Source of the DNA: Gordonia otitidis NBRC 100426
GTDB lineage: Bacteria; Actinomycetota; Actinomycetes; Mycobacteriales; Mycobacteriaceae
Assembly: GCF_000248075.1 (NCBI RefSeq)
Contig: NZ_BAFB01000132.1
Coordinates: forward strand, 1 to 64,000
Length of the DNA stretch: 64,000 nucleotides
Direction of reading: 5' to 3'
Under the pieces are notes generated by a model that worked only from the letters and a program-made list of their open reading frames with translations, had not been told where the DNA came from and searched no databases. The first letter of the stretch is position 1. Each line of letters starts with the position of its first letter. The position numbers and the translations under genes were made by a program. Shown here in pieces: positions 61,012 to 64,000 of this stretch.

Positions 61012-62263
61012 ACCGCGCTGACGTCTGGTTGGCCTGGCCCGGGTAACGACCCTGCTGGGCACCGTTCACCTGCTGGTTCTGTCCCGGTGCCGGGGTGCCG
61101 TTGGGGCCGGCGGTGTGCGGTCCGGACGCTTGGGGACCGGGCGCTTGGGGACCGGCTCCGAGCGGCCCCGGCGCCTGCTGGCCCGGCATTGTCTGAACCG
61201 GCGGACCCGCAGCCGGTTGCACGGGCTGTGTCCCGACCTGAGGCAGGCCGATGGTCTGCAGGATGCGGTTGATGATCTGGTCGGCGGTCACTTCGTCAGC
61301 CAGGGCGTCGTAGCTGAGCACGAGTCGGTGGCGGAGCACGTCGGGGATGAGTTCGACGATGTCGGCCGGGATGACGTAGTCGCGGCCGCGGACGAGCGCG
61401 AGCGCCCGAGCGGCGGCGACGATACCCAGGGTCGCACGCGGAGACGCGCCGTACGACAGCCAGGAGTCGACGTCGTGCAGCCCGAGCTCAGCTGGGCGTC
61501 GGGTGGCGTTGATGACACGGACGACGTAGTCGACCAGCGCGTGGTGCACGAAGACGTTGGCTGCGGTCTCCTGAAGCCGGATAGTCGTCTCCGGGTCGAG
61601 AATCTGTGCAGCACTCGGCGGCACGTTACCCATCCGGTAAACGATCTCTCGCTCCTCCTCGACCGAGGGATAGTCGACGAGGATCTTGAACAGGAAGCGG
61701 TCGCGCTGCGCTTCGGGCAGCGGATAGACGCCTTCGTTCTCGATGGGGTTCTGGGTCGCCATGACCAGGAACGGATCCGGCATGGGGTAGGTGGTGCCGC
61801 CGATCGACACGTGCCTTTCGGCCATGACCTCCAGCAGGGCCGACTGCACCTTCGCGGGCGCGCGGTTGATCTCGTCGGCGAGCAGGAAATTGGCGACGAC
61901 GGGCCCGAGTTCGGTGTCGAACTCCTCGCGCCCCTGACGATAGATGCGCGTGCCCAACAGATCCGTTGGCACGAGGTCGGGCGTGAACTGCACGCGGGAG
62001 AACGTGCCGCCGATGACCTTCGCGAAGGTCTCGACCGCGAGGGTCTTTGCGACACCCGGCACGCCCTCGAGGAGAATGTGTCCGCGTGCGAGGAGTCCGA
62101 CGAGAATGCGTTCGACGAGCTGATCCTGGCCGACGATGACACGCTTGACCTCATAGATCGCCCGTTCCACGAGCTTCACGTCGTCGTCGCTGAGCGTCAC
62201 CGCTCCCCCGCCCGCGTTCGACGCGTCCTGCGCCGGCTCGGTGTTCGGATGCGAAGAGGTCAA
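61001..62263 (-). CDS. moxR: MoxR-family AAA+ ATPase
   Basis: A 420-residue AAA+ protein. Walker A is GVPGVAKT (67-74), Walker B LLADEINRAPAK, sensor 1 MATQNPIENEGVYPLPEAQRDRF, and a C-terminal helical lid with SYGASPRATLG. After about residue 335 there is a tail rich in Pro, Gly and Gln with short repeats (QAPGP), not part of the AAA+ fold. MoxR ATPases act as chaperones with VWA partners, here the next two genes. It follows the RipA-like gene with a 181-bp gap. Confidence 0.94.
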   Translation of the reverse strand: MTSSHPNTEPAQDASNAGGGAVTLSDDDVKLVERAIYEVKRVIVGQDQLVERILVGLLARGHILLEGVPGVAKTLAVETFAKVIGGTFSRVQFTPDLVPTDLLGTRIYRQGREEFDTELGPVVANFLLADEINRAPAKVQSALLEVMAERHVSIGGTTYPMPDPFLVMATQNPIENEGVYPLPEAQRDRFLFKILVDYPSVEEEREIVYRMGNVPPSAAQILDPETTIRLQETAANVFVHHALVDYVVRVINATRRPAELGLHDVDSWLSYGASPRATLGIVAAARALALVRGRDYVIPADIVELIPDVLRHRLVLSYDALADEVTADQIINRILQTIGLPQVGTQPVQPAAGPPVQTMPGQQAPGPLGAGPQAPGPQASGPHTAGPNGTPAPGQNQQVNGAQQGRYPGQANQTSARYGG

Positions 62264-62444
62264 CCCCTACTCCTAAAGTTCGTCCGTTCCCGGCGCAGCC
62301 GGGCTTGCACGGTGCACGTTCGTCGACACTGTCCGCGCGCGAGGGCTCGATCGAGTGCCGGCATGGTTGGCTGCCAGCCTAGCCGTGCGTCCTGAAAACG
62401 CGCCAAGAAGGTCGTGCCGACGTCGTCGCATCAGCGACTGGAGG

Positions 62445-63998
62445 CTAGAGAAGCCTCACCACGTTGGGCATCGCGCCCGCGGTCCGCAGTGGAGACACCT
62501 TCACCACGTCACCCGACTGCGGTGCCTCGACCATCTTGTTGTCACCGAGGTACAGCGCGACGTGCTCACTCGCGTTGGGGCCGTAGAAGATCATGTCGCC
62601 GCGCTGCATCTGCGCGAGCGGCACCTGCGGACCCGACGTGTACTGATAGCCGGTGTAGTGCGGAAGCTGGATGCCGACGCCCGCGAAGGCGTACATCATC
62701 AGGCCGGAGCAGTCATAGCCGATCTTGTTGTAGTCGCCGAAGGAGTCGGCGACACCGCCGTCGCGAATACCCTGCGTCGGGCCGTTGGCGTCGCCGCCTC
62801 CCCATGCGTAGGGCACGTTGAGCTGGGACAGCGCACGGTTCACGACTATCTCGACCGCCTGGGGGCCACGCAGGCCCGGCCGGACCGGACCCCCGCCACC
62901 ACCCGAGGAGCTGCCGAACAGCGTGCCGAGGCTGCCCGAGCCGAGTCGGCTGGTGATGCTGTCCGCGCCGGACGATCCGAGCGACGCACCTCCGAGACCG
63001 AGTTCGTCGAGCAACTCCGAGTGCGGGATCTGTGCTTGCCCCACCAACGCCGCCAACGCCTTCTGCCCAAGATCTCCCGCGAGGCGCGCGGCCGCCTCTG
63101 CGGCGACCTGGAGGGCCTGGTTGTCGCTGGTGGCGTCGACCTCCGTCGCGCCCGGCGCTGCCGGTCGCGGTCCGGGGAGTCCCGGGATGCCCGGGAACAA
63201 GCCCGACAGCAGGTCGGTCGGCGCAGGAGCGTCGACCTTCTTGGGCGTGGTGACGGTGCCCCGCAGTTGGTCGAGCTTCTGCTGCACGGCGTTGCGCTGG
63301 GCGACCAGCGAGTTGCGACGCTGCTGCTCGCCCGCCATCGCCGACTGCGCTTCGCGGACCGCGGCGAGTGCGTCGTTCTTGCGCTGCTCGGCACCCGACG
63401 TGGCCAGCGCCGCCTGGCGTTTGAGCGCCTGCAGTGCCGACACACGGTTGGCCTCTTGATTGCGGGCAACCTGCAGGCGACGGATGGTGTCCTGCTGGTT
63501 GCGGGCAACCCGATCGAGCGTGGACATCCGCTCCAGCACCCTGTCGGGGTTGTCCGACGAGACGTATTTCGTCATCGAACTCGTCGTACTGCCGTTCCGG
63601 TAGACATCGCGGATCAGCGCGTCGAAGGACCTCTGCGCGTCCTTGGTGGCGCGGGTGGCTTTGCCGAGGGAGTTCTCGGCGCCCTCGGCAGCCTGCGTGG
63701 CGAGTTGTTGGGCTGCGACCGAATTCTGGTAATCGGCCAGCGACCGGTTGGCGTTCTCCTGGCGCACGGCAACTGCGCCGTCGAGATCCTTGATGTTCTG
63801 GTTTGCCGTCGCGATCTGATTGATCAGTGTCGACACCGCACTCGGCTTCTTCGGTGCTGTCGCACCTGGTGCGGCCATGGCCTGGCCCGCGCCCATGCCA
63901 CTGAGCAACGCGACCGCAAGCGCGGCCCCGAAACGTGCGAACCGCGGTCCACCCCGCCTGGGGGCACCACGGGCCACACCGGTGGTCACTCGCCTCAC
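62445..63998 (-). CDS. RipA-like peptidoglycan endopeptidase (NlpC/P60), 5' end at window edge
   Basis: A 517-residue secreted hydrolase cutting D-Glu-mDAP bonds of peptidoglycan stem peptides at cell separation. It has a signal peptide (ARFGAALAVALLSGMGAG, cut near AMAAP), a long coiled coil (about 50-250), a Pro/Gly-rich linker and a C-terminal NlpC/P60 domain. The catalytic Cys is in YDCSGLMMYAFAG and the His in SEHVALYLGD. The first possible start is a GTG two bases from the window end; a later GTG (63989) is possible and the gene might extend beyond the window. Position beside moxR matches ripA (Rv1477) in M. tuberculosis. Confidence 0.9.
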   Translation of the reverse strand: MRRVTTGVARGAPRRGGPRFARFGAALAVALLSGMGAGQAMAAPGATAPKKPSAVSTLINQIATANQNIKDLDGAVAVRQENANRSLADYQNSVAAQQLATQAAEGAENSLGKATRATKDAQRSFDALIRDVYRNGSTTSSMTKYVSSDNPDRVLERMSTLDRVARNQQDTIRRLQVARNQEANRVSALQALKRQAALATSGAEQRKNDALAAVREAQSAMAGEQQRRNSLVAQRNAVQQKLDQLRGTVTTPKKVDAPAPTDLLSGLFPGIPGLPGPRPAAPGATEVDATSDNQALQVAAEAAARLAGDLGQKALAALVGQAQIPHSELLDELGLGGASLGSSGADSITSRLGSGSLGTLFGSSSGGGGGPVRPGLRGPQAVEIVVNRALSQLNVPYAWGGGDANGPTQGIRDGGVADSFGDYNKIGYDCSGLMMYAFAGVGIQLPHYTGYQYTSGPQVPLAQMQRGDMIFYGPNASEHVALYLGDNKMVEAPQSGDVVKVSPLRTAGAMPNVVRLL

Positions 63999-64000
63999 GT

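Overview
The window looks like a chromosome segment of a high-GC actinobacterium of the order Mycobacteriales, with Gordonia or a close relative as my best guess. Reasons: heavy G/C in third codon positions, frequent GTG starts with GTGA or ATGA stop/start overlaps, and two gene blocks in the order known from Mycobacterium. These are pyrD / Rv2140c-like / Rv2141c-like on the left, and ripA-moxR-DUF58-VWA-fabG-inhA-hemH ... nfeD-SPFH ... TVP38-mutA-mutB-meaB (Rv1477-Rv1496-like) on the right. The genus is inference; the order is well supported.

Left flank (1-8.3 kb): the end of pyrD, a PEBP protein, a fold-type III PLP enzyme coupled to a lactone oxidase, an M20 peptidase, tRNA-Leu(GAG) with a strong terminator, an MscS channel, a nucleoside hydrolase and an F420-type oxidoreductase.

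Centre (8.3-44.7 kb): a complete-looking but unusual catecholate-hydroxamate siderophore cluster. It encodes 2,3-dihydroxybenzoate (DHB) synthesis (isochorismate synthase, isochorismatase, DHB dehydrogenase), DHB activation (aryl-AMP ligase and a free-standing aryl carrier protein), L-ornithine N5-hydroxylation, three NRPSs of 1017, 2492 and 4489 residues, an EntS-like exporter, a siderophore-binding lipoprotein and a siderophore-interacting reductase. IdeR/DmdR-type iron boxes lie in three divergent promoter regions. A flavin-dependent halogenase is translationally coupled to the carrier protein, which predicts a halogenated catechol. The NRPS modules read as C(aryl)-A(Gly)-T / C-A(beta-Ala-like)-T-C-A(Thr)-T-E / C(aryl)-E(dead)-C(dead)-A(N5-OH-Orn)-T-C-A(?)-T-C-A(basic?)-T-E. 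Two EntF-type acceptor C domains suggest two aryl groups, which together with one hydroxamate would give six iron ligands. There is no thioesterase and no MbtH-like protein in the window.

Right flank (44.8-64 kb): a secreted lipase-like hydrolase, then meaB-mutB-mutA (methylmalonyl-CoA mutase), a TVP38 membrane protein, SPFH/NfeD, a DUF3097-like protein, a conserved hypothetical, a methyltransferase pseudogene with an out-of-frame internal deletion, coproporphyrin ferrochelatase, inhA, fabG, the VWA/DUF58/MoxR group and a RipA-like NlpC/P60 peptidoglycan hydrolase cut by the window edge. No CRISPR array, insertion sequence, integrase or rRNA was seen. No gene-free stretch exceeds 300 bases; the longest is about 285 bases (635-919) and carries a 20-bp palindrome.
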